Origin: Candidatus Pelagibacter sp.
Lineage (GTDB): Bacteria; Pseudomonadota; Alphaproteobacteria; Pelagibacterales; Pelagibacteraceae
NCBI GenBank assembly: GCA_002689925.1
Contig: NZIO01000039.1
Span: 1-33,183 of the forward strand
DNA: 33,183 nt
Direction: 5' to 3'
Of the stretch, positions 9,688 through 16,399 are shown one piece after another (position 1 is the stretch's first letter; each line of letters opens with the position of its first letter). The notes beneath the pieces are model-generated. The model ran no database searches and was not told the DNA's origin. It was given only the letters and a program-made list of their open reading frames with translations. The position numbers and the translations under genes are program-made.

Positions 9688-11163
9688 TCAGTTTTTTTGC
9701 CTTCTTAAAAATGCTGGTATTTCATAATCTTCTTCATTATTTTCATCTTCAGCACTTTGATTTTCAAAAAGACTTGGTTCGCTATTTTCATTAACTTCTT
9801 GATGAGTTTTAACATCTTCTTCTTCAGAAAATAGTTTTGGTTTCAGTTCTTCTATACTGTCAACTTCAAAATTAGTTAAGTCTTCTTCATTTATTTGATT
9901 TTCTTCTTCGTAAGTTCTTTGAAAATAATCATCATTTTCTAATGAATTATTTTGTTCAAGATTTAAATCTTGTTTAATATTTCCATCAGTTTCTGGATTA
10001 TTATTTTCAGATAAATTATTGTTTGCTACCGGTTCCATATTCAGGGCTGTAGCTCCTTCAGTAGCTAGCAATGTTTGTTGACCAAAACTATTATTTTCTA
10101 AAGAAGAAACTAATGGTTTGTTAAAATTGCTATAAGAATTGTAGCTTCTATTTTGAATTCTACTCATCATATTTATCACCGGTTTAACTTCTGGTTCATG
10201 TTGATCTAAAGCAGTGGCTACGATAGAAACTCTAATTTTTCCATCTAAATTTTTGTCTTCAATTGAACCAAAAATTAGTTCGGCTTCATGATCTACTTCT
10301 GCTCTAATTTTATTAACAGCTTGATCAACTTCAAATAAAGTTAAATCTGTGCCGCCAGTAATATTTACAAGTAATCCTTTAGCTCCTTTCAGAGAATATT
10401 CATCTATTAAAGGATTATTTAATGCCTCACTAGTTGCCACTTCTGCTCTATTTTCACCTTCAGCTTCTCCAGTTCCCATCATGGCTTTACCCATTCCTTT
10501 CATGACTGTCTCTACGTCTGCAAAATCTAAGTTGATCAAACCAGGCCTAACCATTAAGTCTGTTACACTTTGAACTCCAAATTTTAAGACATCATTCGAA
10601 AGTGCAAATGAATTTTTAAAAGATGTTTTTTCATTAGCAATTTTAAATAAATTTTGATTTGGAACTACAATGTTTGTATCTAAATGTTTTTTTAACTCCT
10701 CGAGACCTTCCATTGCTCTTCTCATTCTTTTGGGGCCCTCATATGAAAATGGCAATGTAACTACTCCTACTGTTAAAATATTTAATTCCTTAGCAGCTCT
10801 TGCAACCACATGGGAAGCACCTGTTCCTGTTCCTCCACCCATACCAGCTGTTATAAAAACCATGTTACTTCCTTTAAGATAATCAACAATGTCATTTAAA
10901 GACTCGTCTGCTGCTGCTTGACCAATGTCATGTTTTGCTCCAGCACCCAATCCTTTAGTTAAATTACTTCCTAATTGTATTTTTGCATGGGCTTTGCTCA
11001 TCTTAAGATCTTGAGCATCTGTGTTTACAGCAATAAATTCTACTCCTTCAAGACCAGCATCAATCATACCATTAATAGCATTCCCACCAGCTCCACCTAC
11101 TCCTAAAACTAAAATTCTTGGTTTAAGCTCTCTTAACTCAGCAACATTTACATTTATAGTCAT
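9688..11163 (-). CDS. ftsZ: FtsZ, tubulin-like cell division GTPase
   Basis: A 491-residue FtsZ that forms the cytoplasmic Z-ring. Visible features are the nucleotide loop GVGGAGGN (21-28), the tubulin signature GGGTGTG (109-115), the NLDFADV block of the T7 loop near 207-213, a long acidic Gln/Asn/Glu-rich linker (about 330-475), and the C-terminal partner-binding peptide EIPAFLRRQ just before the end. A strong ribosome binding site, AAGGAGGAG, lies just upstream of the ATG, and the start overlaps the mraZ stop (ATGA). Its place between mraZ and rsmH is unusual, since ftsZ normally closes the dcw cluster after ftsA. Here it would be strongly translated from the first promoter of the operon. 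Confidence 0.97.
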   Translation of the reverse strand: MTINVNVAELRELKPRILVLGVGGAGGNAINGMIDAGLEGVEFIAVNTDAQDLKMSKAHAKIQLGSNLTKGLGAGAKHDIGQAAADESLNDIVDYLKGSNMVFITAGMGGGTGTGASHVVARAAKELNILTVGVVTLPFSYEGPKRMRRAMEGLEELKKHLDTNIVVPNQNLFKIANEKTSFKNSFALSNDVLKFGVQSVTDLMVRPGLINLDFADVETVMKGMGKAMMGTGEAEGENRAEVATSEALNNPLIDEYSLKGAKGLLVNITGGTDLTLFEVDQAVNKIRAEVDHEAELIFGSIEDKNLDGKIRVSIVATALDQHEPEVKPVINMMSRIQNRSYNSYSNFNKPLVSSLENNSFGQQTLLATEGATALNMEPVANNNLSENNNPETDGNIKQDLNLEQNNSLENDDYFQRTYEEENQINEEDLTNFEVDSIEELKPKLFSEEEDVKTHQEVNENSEPSLFENQSAEDENNEEDYEIPAFLRRQKN

Positions 11164-11624
11164 CTCTCCTCCTTTTTAAATTGATTTTCCCACTTTAAAC
11201 TAGCTCTATTCAAAGAAGCCTTTTTCCTGACTTTGATTTTGAATTTTTCAAAAATTTTTGGTTCCCAAATTTGAAAAGTTGTGCCTTGGCCAACAAAAAA
11301 CATTATGTTTTTTATTTTAGCGTGTTTTAACAAGCTTTCTGGTATAGAAATTCTTCCTTCAGTATCAAACTGAAGATTTATACTTTCAGATAAAACAGAG
11401 GTAGCGAAGATGTCTCTTTTTTCTTCAAATGGATTAAGTGAATCAATAGAATCAGAAAGCTTTTCTATTCTACTTTGTGGACAAGCTTCTATTGATGGAT
11501 TATTAAATGAAGGATAACAAACAACTCCATTATATCCCATGTTACCAAGATATGATCTAAAACTAGCTGGCACTGATACCCTGCCCTTTTTGTCTAACTT
11601 GTTTTCGTGCGTAGATAGAAACAT
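11160..11624 (-). CDS. mraZ: MraZ, dcw operon transcriptional regulator
   Basis: An AbrB-like-fold DNA-binding protein, first gene of the dcw operon and, in the family, a repressor of its own promoter. Two MraZ repeats are visible: NKLDKKGRVSVPASFR near the start and FDTEGRISIPESLL in the second half. I chose the ATG at 11622-11624 because MraZ proteins usually begin a few residues before the first repeat (MFLSTHENKLD). A GTG at 11637-11639 would add five residues (159 in total). The C-terminus is basic. The gene overlaps ftsZ by 4 nt. Confidence 0.92.
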   Translation of the reverse strand: MFLSTHENKLDKKGRVSVPASFRSYLGNMGYNGVVCYPSFNNPSIEACPQSRIEKLSDSIDSLNPFEEKRDIFATSVLSESINLQFDTEGRISIPESLLKHAKIKNIMFFVGQGTTFQIWEPKIFEKFKIKVRKKASLNRASLKWENQFKKEER

Positions 11625-11706
11625 AAATTTTTTGCTCACTAAATTTATCTAAAAAATTAAACCTTTGTCTAATTTGCAGACTTTTTGTTAACAAATAACC
11701 TCCATT

Positions 11707-11730
11707 TGGGTTTTTATGGGATAATATGGG
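11707..11730 (+). promoter_or_regulatory. Candidate MraZ operator (three TGGG boxes, 10-bp period)
   Basis: On the plus strand TGGG occurs at 11707-11710, 11717-11720 and 11727-11730, spaced exactly 10 bp apart so that all face one side of the helix. Established work on E. coli MraZ describes binding to TGGGN direct repeats separated by five bases upstream of mraZ, which is the same spacing. Here the boxes surround and overlap the -10 element of the mraZ promoter. Relative to transcription they read as CCCA, so orientation should be checked. Confidence 0.65.
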
Positions 11731-11749
11731 TTTTATATATAAAGGTCAA
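11721..11749 (-). promoter_or_regulatory. Sigma-70 promoter of the mraZ-dcw operon
   Basis: On the minus strand, -35 TTGACC (11744-11749), a 17-bp spacer and -10 TATTAT (11721-11726). This is the best promoter match in the window. The expected start is near 11714, giving a leader of about 90 nt to the preferred mraZ ATG. Confidence 0.7.
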
Positions 11750-11878
11750 TACCTAATATTTCGTACATTTGTAGTTATTGAGGCTAAAAAATTAACTATA
11801 TTTAAGTTGTATTTTGAGTACGAAAATGAATCTTTATAGAATCAAAAGGTGAACATTTATAAATAAACTTCAAGTTAA

Positions 11879-11887
11879 TGTGGATAA
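11879..11887 (-). promoter_or_regulatory. Perfect DnaA-box match (TTATCCACA)
   Basis: The 9-mer TTATCCACA reads on the minus strand, between rnpB and the mraZ promoter. It is a single box with no cluster or AT-rich unwinding array around it, so I do not call an origin. One match by chance is plausible in this length of AT-rich DNA. DnaA-dependent transcription control is possible. Confidence 0.3.
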
Positions 11888-11901
11888 ATATTTATTATAT
11901 A

Positions 11902-12275
11902 GCCAGACAATCTATAAGCCGGGTTCTGTCATTTAAATTAGTCATTTATCTATTTTAAAAGTCACCTTTTAACTCTAGCAACCAACCCTGATGGCTAATC
12001 AAGAACTATTTTTAGTTTTATCAAAGATAAAACAATGCCATCTCTATTTGGTCTTGCTCCCGGTGGGGTTTTCCATGCGTTTTTTGTTACCAAAAAACCG
12101 GTGTGCTCTTACCACACCTTTTCACCCTTACCTCGATTAGGCGGTTTATTTTCTGTGGCACTATCCCTGAGGTTACCCTCGCCAGATGTTATCTGGCACC
12201 GCGTTCTTATAGAGCCCGGACTTTCCTCTTAAGTTTAAATCAAATTAAACAAAAGCGACTAATCAATTGTCTGGC
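11902..12275 (-). ncRNA. rnpB: RNase P RNA, bacterial class A
   Basis: On the minus strand the 5' end GCCAGACAAU pairs perfectly with AUUGUCUGGC at the 3' end, forming helix P1, which sets both boundaries (about 374 nt). The conserved GAGGAAAGUCCGGGCU block lies at 12213-12228, and the conserved 3' segment ACAGAACCCGGCUUAUAG lies near 11913-11930. Internal blocks such as GAGGGUAACC and AAGGGUGAAAAGGUG fit class A. RNase P removes tRNA 5' leaders. The gene sits between ampD (ending 31 nt upstream) and the dcw promoter. I saw no clear promoter or terminator. Confidence 0.97.
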
Positions 12276-12306
12276 ATTAATATTTATTGTTATTTTTTAT
12301 TTAAAA

Positions 12307-13044
12307 TCAAGCAGTTTTTAACATTTTTCTTAAATTTTCTGAAATTATCAAGCATTCCTGGTCTAGAGTGTCATTTATTAGTTCATTTCTATAATGCCTT
12401 TGGAAAGCTTTTAGCACAAGTTTAAAATGACTGTTCGTTGAATTTAAGTTGATGTTATATCCAATCTTTTTTAAATCTTTTATAAATTTAATCTTGTCTT
12501 TTTTAAATTTAATCTTTTTTCTTCTAAATCTTTTTAATTCTCTTTCTTTTAAACTATGCCATATACCAATATTATTTTTAGCTAGTTGACTCCAAGGAAA
12601 TTTTTCACCAGGGTCTTTTTTTCTGTCTGGCGCAATATCTGAATGACCAACAATATCATTTTTTTTAATTCTATATTTAATTATTATTTTCTTACAAAGC
12701 TTAATTAAGCTTAGTTTTTGTTTTTTTGTAAAATTTTGATAACCCCAATCATGTCCTTTATTAACAAGCTCAATACCAATAGAGCTATTATTTAAATTTT
12801 TATAATTTCCCCAGCTTGATTTACCCGCGTGCCAAGCAACTTTTGTTTCGTCCACAAGGTTGTGTATTTTCCCCTTTCTACAAATAAAATAATGTGAGCT
12901 AACTTTTGATTTAAAAGAAGTTAATCTCTTTAAAGATTCTCGCTCAGAGTGCATTCCAGTATAATGAATAATGATATGTTTTATTTTTGAAAACGGTCTT
13001 TTTTTTTTATTAAAATTAGGTGAAAAAGTTGAAAAAATTTGCAT
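12307..13044 (-). CDS. N-acetylmuramoyl-L-alanine amidase (AmpD/AmiD-type)
   Basis: A 245-residue Amidase_2 family protein cutting the bond between MurNAc and L-alanine, for peptidoglycan turnover or recycling. Expected zinc ligands are visible: H27 in IIIHYTG, H134 in IVGHSDIAPDRK and D144 in KDPG. A conserved glutamate lies at E92 (IGIELVN). The C-terminal 60-70 residues (FIKDLKKIGYN to the end) resemble a peptidoglycan-binding helical domain. I see no signal peptide, so a cytoplasmic (AmpD-like) location is favoured, although the added domain resembles AmiD. It is transcribed toward rnpB from the region shared with mlaA. Confidence 0.88.
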   Translation of the reverse strand: MQIFSTFSPNFNKKKRPFSKIKHIIIHYTGMHSERESLKRLTSFKSKVSSHYFICRKGKIHNLVDETKVAWHAGKSSWGNYKNLNNSSIGIELVNKGHDWGYQNFTKKQKLSLIKLCKKIIIKYRIKKNDIVGHSDIAPDRKKDPGEKFPWSQLAKNNIGIWHSLKERELKRFRRKKIKFKKDKIKFIKDLKKIGYNINLNSTNSHFKLVLKAFQRHYRNELINDTLDQECLIISENLRKMLKTA

Positions 13045-13074
13045 TTTACTTATTTTTTTAAACTAAAAATTCAT

Positions 13075-13100
13075 AATTTAAGCAAAATAAAGCTTAATTT
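13075..13100. repeat. Inverted repeat in the ampD-mlaA divergent region
   Basis: AATTTAAGC (13075-13083) and GCTTAATTT (13092-13100) form a 9-bp inverted repeat with one mismatch and an 8-nt loop. A further GCTTAA occurs at 13115-13120 inside the mlaA promoter spacer. It could be an operator for divergent control, or an AT-rich hairpin of no function. Confidence 0.5.
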
Positions 13101-13129
13101 TTGTCTAGTTATTTGCTTAAAAATATATA
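13101..13129 (+). promoter_or_regulatory. Candidate promoter of mlaA-mlaC
   Basis: TTGTCT (13101-13106), a 17-bp spacer and TATATA (13124-13129) on the plus strand. The expected start is near 13136, about 19 nt before the mlaA ATG. The AT-rich context makes chance -10 matches common, so this is moderate evidence. Confidence 0.45.
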
Positions 13130-13154
13130 TATCATAGGAATTGAACATATTTAA

Positions 13155-13955
13155 ATGAAAAAAAAATTATTAAATATATTAACAATTGCTTTAGTTCTAT
13201 CTTTTAGTTCTGCTTATGCGGGAACAGATGGAAATGAAAGTTTATCAAAAAGTTCAAGTAATGAGCCGACAAAAGAATGTTTTGAAAAAACTAGTAGAGC
13301 TATATTCAAATTTAATCAAGGTTTGGACAAATCTTTGTTTAAACCAATTGCTAAGGGCTACCTTAAGCTTCCAAAGCCAGTTAAAAAAGCTAGTGGTAAT
13401 TTTGTAAATAATTTAAGTTCTCTCTTAACTCTACCAAATAACCTTTTGCAAGGAGATGTTGAGGGAGCTGGAAACACTTTAGGTAGGTTTTTGCTTAACA
13501 GTACAGTTGGTGTTTTTGGTCTTTTTGATCCCGCTTCTTCTCTTGGGGCAAAACCAAATAGTAGGGAAGATTTTGGACAAACGCTTGGTGTTCACGGCGT
13601 AGAGACAGGATGTTATTTTATATTACCTGTTTTAGGCCCAACAACAGCAAGAGATTTTGTTGGAAAAATAGGTGATACACTTTTAGATCCAGTTTACATG
13701 GTTACAAAAGGGGATAGTGAAATCTTTAATAGAAGCTATTCTGAACATAATTATTATTATTACAAAGGATTGGATGCAACTGACTTTAGAAGCAAAAATG
13801 TATCAACATTTGATAATCTTGAAACAAATTCTATAGACTTATATGCGTCAGTTAAAAGCTTATATCTTCAAAACAGAAACCAAAAAATATCTAATTCTAA
13901 AGAGAAAACAGAAACTTTAGATGATAGTGACTGGCAAGAGATAGATAATCAATAA
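13155..13955 (+). CDS. mlaA: MlaA (VacJ) family outer-membrane lipid asymmetry protein
   Basis: A 266-residue MlaA-family protein. In the Mla pathway MlaA extracts mislocalised phospholipids from the outer leaflet of the outer membrane and passes them to MlaC. A signal peptide (about 1-22, ending SSAYA) is followed by family motifs: RAIFKFNQGLDK, NNLLQGDVEGAGNTLGRFLLNSTVG-type sequence near 95-118, GLFDPA, EDFGQTLGVHG and LGPTTARD. Unlike E. coli MlaA, no lipobox cysteine is seen at the cleavage site; the nearest Cys (about residue 42) is well inside the mature protein. It is 10 nt upstream of mlaC in one operon. The mlaFEDB transporter genes are not in the window. Confidence 0.93.
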   Translation: MKKKLLNILTIALVLSFSSAYAGTDGNESLSKSSSNEPTKECFEKTSRAIFKFNQGLDKSLFKPIAKGYLKLPKPVKKASGNFVNNLSSLLTLPNNLLQGDVEGAGNTLGRFLLNSTVGVFGLFDPASSLGAKPNSREDFGQTLGVHGVETGCYFILPVLGPTTARDFVGKIGDTLLDPVYMVTKGDSEIFNRSYSEHNYYYYKGLDATDFRSKNVSTFDNLETNSIDLYASVKSLYLQNRNQKISNSKEKTETLDDSDWQEIDNQ

Positions 13956-13965
13956 CATTTAAGTT

Positions 13966-14568
13966 ATGTTTGGAAAAAAAAAAATTTTTTCTTTTATTTG
14001 TATTCTGTTTCTATTTGCTACAAATAGTTATGCCTATACAAATATTCCTAAAGATTTCATTAATGAAGTAGTAAATGACGCAAAAGAAATTTTAGATCAA
14101 CCTGATTCTAATATTGAAAAAAAAATGGTTAAACTTTCAAAGATAGCCACTGAAGTAGTAGATATAAATGGAATTGGATATTATTCCTTAGGCAAACATA
14201 GAAAAAATATTTCTGTAGAATCGTTGGAAAGATATCTCGACCTTTTTGAAAAATATTTTTTAAAAAGTTTTAGTTCAAGGCTCGTTGTATACACTAATCC
14301 ACAAATTGATGTTATTGGTGAGGAAGTATTAAGTCCTAAATATACTATTGTTAATAGTATATTAAAAGCTACTGATGATAGACCTGAAGTTAAAATTGAT
14401 TGGAGGGTGTATACTAAGAATCCAGATAGAATTTTAATAAGAGATGTGATTATCGAAGGTTTAAGTCTAGCTAGAACACAAAAAGAAGAATTTAATTCAG
14501 TAATTGAAAACAACAATGGAGATATTGCAAAATTATTTGCAACTCTTGAAGAATTTATTTCAAAATAA
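13966..14568 (+). CDS. mlaC: MlaC (Ttg2D) family periplasmic phospholipid shuttle
   Basis: A 200-residue protein with an N-terminal signal peptide (about 1-23, ending NSYA). It matches the MlaC/Ttg2D family by its length and by blocks such as LERYLDLFEKYFLKSF, VDWRVY-like (KIDWRVYTKN), RDVIIEGLSLARTQKEEF and the final LFATLEEFISK. MlaC ferries phospholipid across the periplasm between MlaA and the MlaFEDB transporter. Its place directly after mlaA supports both calls. The next gene starts 18 nt downstream on the same strand, so the glycosyltransferase may share this transcript. Confidence 0.9.
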   Translation: MFGKKKIFSFICILFLFATNSYAYTNIPKDFINEVVNDAKEILDQPDSNIEKKMVKLSKIATEVVDINGIGYYSLGKHRKNISVESLERYLDLFEKYFLKSFSSRLVVYTNPQIDVIGEEVLSPKYTIVNSILKATDDRPEVKIDWRVYTKNPDRILIRDVIIEGLSLARTQKEEFNSVIENNNGDIAKLFATLEEFISK

Positions 14569-14586
14569 ATTTTTTAATTAATTAAA

Positions 14587-15153
14587 GTGCAAGAAAAAAA
14601 TAGAATTTTAAATAAAATAAATAGCCAATCTTTTGGTGGTAGTGAAAGCCAATTAAGACTACTGATAAATAAACTACCCGATGAAAGTTTCAAAGATATA
14701 AATTTAATTTTAAATGATACTAATCCAAAATTATTAGAAGATGATAAAATTAATATTCTGTGGATGCAACATTATGTAAATCAAAATGAGGTACAAAATC
14801 TAAAAAAAAAAGAATATACTGAAAGATTAGATCATATTGTTTTTAATTCTAATTGGAATTTTGAAAAATTTTATTATCAATTTCAAATTCCAGAACACAA
14901 ATCGATAGTAATAAAAAATGCAATTGAAAAAATAGAATTTAAAGAAAAGCCAAAAAATAAAATTAGTTTAGTTTATCACACAACACCTTGGAGAGGTCTT
15001 GCATTATTGCTTGATGTTTTTAAAGATTTAAGTTTAGAAAATGTTGAACTAAATATTTGTTCTTCAACTAAAATTTATGGTGAAAAATTTTATAATGAAT
15101 ATGAAAAAAATATAAAAAAATATTTGATGACTGTAAAAATACAAAAAATATAA
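14587..15153 (+). CDS. GT4-like glycosyltransferase, N-terminal part (frame ends early)
   Basis: 188 residues from a GTG start; I see no better in-frame ATG. It resembles the N-terminal and linker part of a GT4-type (GT-B fold) glycosyltransferase: an early FGGSE-like glycine segment (SFGGSES), then VFNSNWNFEKF, and SLVYHTTPWRGLALLLDVF, which resembles the start of the second Rossmann domain. The frame runs into a stop at 15151-15153, while the expected C-terminal domain continues in the -1 frame. It lies 18 nt after mlaC and is probably involved in surface polysaccharide synthesis. Donor and acceptor cannot be told from sequence. Confidence 0.72.
   Translation: MQEKNRILNKINSQSFGGSESQLRLLINKLPDESFKDINLILNDTNPKLLEDDKINILWMQHYVNQNEVQNLKKKEYTERLDHIVFNSNWNFEKFYYQFQIPEHKSIVIKNAIEKIEFKEKPKNKISLVYHTTPWRGLALLLDVFKDLSLENVELNICSSTKIYGEKFYNEYEKNIKKYLMTVKIQKI
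15104..15120 (+). other. Frameshift region with two A7 runs in the GT4-like gene
   Basis: The -1 frame opens after TGA at 15102-15104, and the zero frame stops at 15151-15153. Two A7 runs lie in this interval, 15104-15110 and 15114-15120. In the zero frame the second forms ATA AAA AAA T, a perfect A AAA AAA slippery heptamer. One extra A in either run, or a -1 slip, gives a continuous 319-residue protein through IFDDCKNTKNINYYGFV. Confidence 0.75.
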
Positions 15154-15191
15154 ATTACTATGGTTTTGTAAAAAATGAAAAAATTATAGAC

Positions 15192-15545
15192 TTGTTAAAA
15201 GAAATGCATATTTATGCTTTTCCAAGCACTTGGGTTGAGACCAGCAGTATATCAACAATTGAAGCTATGGCAGCAGGTTGCGAGATAGTCACAACTAATC
15301 TAGGCGCTTTATACGAAACTTGTGCACCATTTGGCACTTTTGTTAGTTTTGATAGAAATATGAAAAACTTAAAAAAAAAATATAAAAAAACTTTAATAAA
15401 AAGTATTAAAAATTTTTGGTCCACAGAAAATCAAAATAAACTTGAACTACAACATAAAACTACAAATGCAATATATTCTTGGGACATTAGATCTTTGGAA
15501 TGGAAAAATTTTTTTGATGAAACAAGAAAATTAAAAAGTATTTAA
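15192..15545 (+). CDS. GT4-like glycosyltransferase, C-terminal part
   Basis: In-frame sequence coherent with the upstream fragment starts near 15120 and reads NYYGFVKNEKIIDLL before the ATG-like position at 15204; the open stretch from 15192 (TTG) is 117 residues. It carries the GT4 donor-site signature: HIYAFPSTWVETSSISTIEAMAAGCEIVTTNLGA-type sequence, with the two glutamates of the EX7E-like motif around ETSSISTIE. This half binds the nucleotide sugar in the GT-B fold. Alone it would be a non-functional half enzyme, so it is best read as the second part of the preceding gene. A methyltransferase gene follows after 9 nt. Confidence 0.75.
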   Translation: MLKEMHIYAFPSTWVETSSISTIEAMAAGCEIVTTNLGALYETCAPFGTFVSFDRNMKNLKKKYKKTLIKSIKNFWSTENQNKLELQHKTTNAIYSWDIRSLEWKNFFDETRKLKSI

Positions 15546-15554
15546 AATAGTAAT

Positions 15555-16397
15555 ATGAAAATTTTTTTTTTTGTTTTGAAAAAGATTGTTCCAATTTCCA
15601 TTAAACAGTTTTTAAAAAACTTATACGGGGAATTAACAAAGAATTATATATCAAAAAAAATACTGGGAAATAAAGATACATATTTGAAAATTTTTAATGG
15701 AATAAAAAATCAAAAGTATCCAGAAATAGATAATTATATTTTCAAAAACAATCTACTGGATATAGATAAAATATTTTTAGATAACATTGCATTACTTACC
15801 CAAATAAGTATTAAAAAAAGTGAACCAAATTACCAGCATGGTAGACTAATTTATAGCATTCTTTATAAGTACATCTTAGATAATAAAAATAAATTTGAAA
15901 AATTTTTTTTTTTAGACATTGGAACTGCCAAAGGATTTTCTTCAATTATAATAGCTAAAGCAGGAATAGATACAAAAATTACTTTTAAGGTTAATTCGTA
16001 TGATGTATTGCCCCATTCTGTTCCAATGTACTGGAATTATATAAATGATAATAAAGGCAAAATTACTAGAAAGGATTTGCTTAAAGATTACACTAATTTT
16101 ACTAATAATATTAGTTATATTAATAAAAAAGTATCAAATGATGAGGCTAATAATAAAAATATTAGAATAAACTTTGCTTTTATTGATGCTTCACACATCT
16201 ACAAAGATGTTAAGAATGATTTTAATTTTGTTAACCAAAGACAAGAAAGTAATGATATCATAATTTTTGACGATGTAACTAAAGAAAAATTTAATGGAGT
16301 TGTAAAACTTGTAAATGAAATAGATGATAAAATATATAAAATAGAAAAAATAATGTCTTCAAAAAATAGAGGTTACGCAATTGCAAAAAAGATTTAA
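15555..16397 (+). CDS. Class I SAM-dependent methyltransferase (Methyltransf_24-like)
   Basis: A 280-residue protein with motif I FFLDIGTAKGFSS (about 122-134), an acidic segment FAFIDASHIYKDVKNDF later in the fold, and IIIFDDVT before a final strand. This pattern resembles the methyltransferases common in polysaccharide loci, which O-methylate sugars. The N-terminal 90 residues are lysine-rich and not recognised. It follows the GT4-like gene by 9 nt and ends 2 nt from the convergent GT2 gene. The substrate is unknown; neighbours suggest a surface glycan. Confidence 0.72.
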   Translation: MKIFFFVLKKIVPISIKQFLKNLYGELTKNYISKKILGNKDTYLKIFNGIKNQKYPEIDNYIFKNNLLDIDKIFLDNIALLTQISIKKSEPNYQHGRLIYSILYKYILDNKNKFEKFFFLDIGTAKGFSSIIIAKAGIDTKITFKVNSYDVLPHSVPMYWNYINDNKGKITRKDLLKDYTNFTNNISYINKKVSNDEANNKNIRINFAFIDASHIYKDVKNDFNFVNQRQESNDIIIFDDVTKEKFNGVVKLVNEIDDKIYKIEKIMSSKNRGYAIAKKI

Positions 16398-16399
16398 AA

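Noticed and set aside
9091-10882. Plus-strand open frames of 60-90 codons opposite rsmH and ftsZ
   Set aside because: They are antisense shadows of strongly conserved genes, with no recognisable protein features.
11750-11901. Possible replication origin near the DnaA box at 11879-11887
   Set aside because: Only one box, no cluster, no 13-mer array, and no dnaA or other origin-associated genes nearby; ordinary dcw/rnpB context.
12035-12321. Short plus-strand open frames across 12035-12321
   Set aside because: They lie antisense to the RNase P RNA, whose fold and conserved blocks explain the sequence; no homology or ribosome binding site supports a protein.
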